This document shows positions 63,070 to 64,000 of a stretch of DNA of 64,000 nt, one piece after another. The DNA lies in NCBI GenBank assembly GCA_019096155.1, contig JAHCVI010000005.1, positions 258,468 through 322,467 of the forward strand. The letters are read 5' to 3'. Origin of the DNA: Staphylotrichum longicolle (taxonomy: Eukaryota; Ascomycota; Sordariomycetes; Sordariales; Chaetomiaceae). Each line of letters starts with the position of its first letter. The stretch's first letter is position 1. Position numbers and translations under genes: made by a program. Below the pieces are notes generated by a model. The model saw nothing but the letters and a program-made list of their open reading frames with translations, did not search any database and had not been told where the DNA came from.

Positions 63070-64000
63070 CTACGCATAGCCATTCCCAACCAACCACTCC
63101 TTGACCCCCTTGGCGTCCCTCTCCTTGTACGCGGCCCGCCCCCGAATCTTATCCTTGACCTGCTCCAGCGTGCGGTCAAAGCCCTTGGTGCTGACCCCGC
63201 CAAAGAAGCGCTCAATGTCCTTGAGCGTCTCGAGGTCTGTAAACTTGGGCAAGCTGACGTTGACCATGCGGTCCACCACGATCGGGTTCCCGCCCAGCTT
63301 GGCATTGAACTGATCCCAGTTATCCCTCAGATACGCCCACAGCAGCGGCCGGCCTGCGCGGTTCGCAGCCAGCACACCCGAGAGGATGTGCATGTCCGCG
63401 GGGGGGACCGAGTCGGCTGCCGATGCGGGAGGCGAGGTGCTGAAGATGAAGGGCAGCAGGACATCCTTGATGATGGCCTCGTCGCCCGTGTGACCGAGCG
63501 CCTGCAGGCAGATTTCCTTGCCGTCGATGGCGGGAGTCGTGTACCACTCCTTCTTCAGGGCGGCCACGGCGTTGGAGGGGTCCCGGAGGATGGCGGCGCG
63601 GTAGACCGGGGCGCGGAGGTCGGCGGCGATGGGGGACTCGGTCGGGTTGGACTGGTACGCGGACCAGCGCTTGAAGGCATCGGCACCGACCCTGTGGACG
63701 TTAGCATTATAGTGGAAAGTCAGGATGGGAAGGGAGGGGGGCATACTCCTCGTGCGAGTTCGCAACGGCAGTGAGCAACAACCGCTTCCGCAGCAGGCTG
63801 GTGTTAAAGTCCTCGTCCTTGGGACCTTCCCAACCAACCTGCTTCAGCGCCTTGTCAATCAGCTCCAGCGTGAACTTCTCCAGGCCCTTCTTGACCTGCT
63901 CGTCATCGCCAAAGATGGACTTGAGCGTCGCAATCGAGTCGAGAGCCTGGCTCAGCACGCGGTAGTGGGTCTCGCTCTTCAGGCCCTGGATGAACGACAA
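63070..64000 (-). CDS. M1-family aminopeptidase, C-terminal part, 5' end beyond window
   Basis: Two exon pieces on the minus strand: from beyond 64000 to 63747, a 55-nt intron (63692-63746, GTATGC, CTAAC branch, CCACAG) and 63691-63070. The junction reads SHEEVGADAFKRW. The ~290 residues seen are helical repeat sequence of the ERAP1_C type that closes over the active site of puromycin-sensitive-type aminopeptidases (yeast Aap1/Ape2 relatives): DSIATLKSIFGDD..VKKGLEKFTLELI, LRAPVYRAAI, AIDGKEICLQALGHTGDEAII, NRAGRPLLWAYLRDNWDQ, and FFGGVSTKGFDRTLEQVKDKIRG. The catalytic GAMEN and HEXXH motifs would lie in the missing part. Likely a cytosolic peptide-trimming enzyme. Confidence 0.9.

Noticed and set aside
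1..64000. Secondary metabolite gene cluster centred on the methyltransferases
   Set aside because: No polyketide synthase, NRPS, terpene synthase, P450 or pathway regulator lies nearby; the transporters and methyltransferases alone do not make a cluster.

Overview
The window looks like a chromosomal segment of a filamentous ascomycete (Pezizomycotina; a Sordariomycete is my guess, not proven). Coding regions are GC-rich. They are interrupted by short introns, mostly 50-80 nt, with GTRNGT-like donors, frequent CTRAC-like branch sites and AG acceptors. Genes stand singly, mostly without clustering, and the families are typical fungal ones: HSPA12-like Hsp70, LaeA-like methyltransferases, several MFS transporters and small secreted proteins. 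I recognised no rRNA, tRNA, CRISPR array or intact transposon.

Layout. 0-10.5 kb: the 5' part of an HSPA12-like Hsp70 gene (minus), divergent from a large coiled-coil protein gene with five 18-residue repeats; then a multi-pass membrane protein with a disordered tail; then a helical protein of unknown family whose frame is broken twice. 11.5-16.1 kb: two tandem paralogous SAM-dependent methyltransferase genes, each of 12 exons with nearly identical exon sizes. 16.3-23.5 kb: a small secreted cysteine-containing protein, a sugar transporter and an SRA-YDG domain protein, all on the minus strand. 25.3-27.9 kb: a secreted protein with two PAN/Apple-like modules, followed in the same frame after a single TAG by a phospholipase A2-like region. 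28-34 kb: an accessory-looking region with two diverged copies of a dispersed repeat, a zinc-finger/AT-hook protein and two unknown minus-strand genes.

34.6-43.7 kb: a Gfo/Idh/MocA-type oxidoreductase divergent from a Dal5/ACS-type permease, an SRR1-like domain protein and a DHA1-type MFS transporter. 45.6-51.9 kb: a Thr-rich secreted protein, an RS-tailed unknown protein, another MFS transporter and a secreted DUF8021-like protein. 52-57 kb: a membrane protein carrying poly-Ser and poly-Asn microsatellites and a long DUF1479 protein with a low-complexity N-terminal extension. 57-63 kb: a 6-kb stretch with no convincing gene. 63-64 kb: the C-terminal end of an M1 aminopeptidase, cut by the right edge.

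Working relationships are limited. The oxidoreductase/permease pair shares a 1-kb promoter and may act in uptake and first oxidation of one substrate. The Hsp70-like and coiled-coil genes share a 0.5-kb promoter. The two methyltransferases are a recent-looking tandem duplication. Splice sites were placed by eye from frame, consensus and family conservation. The paralogous pair supports its own models strongly; other boundaries are single-gene inferences.
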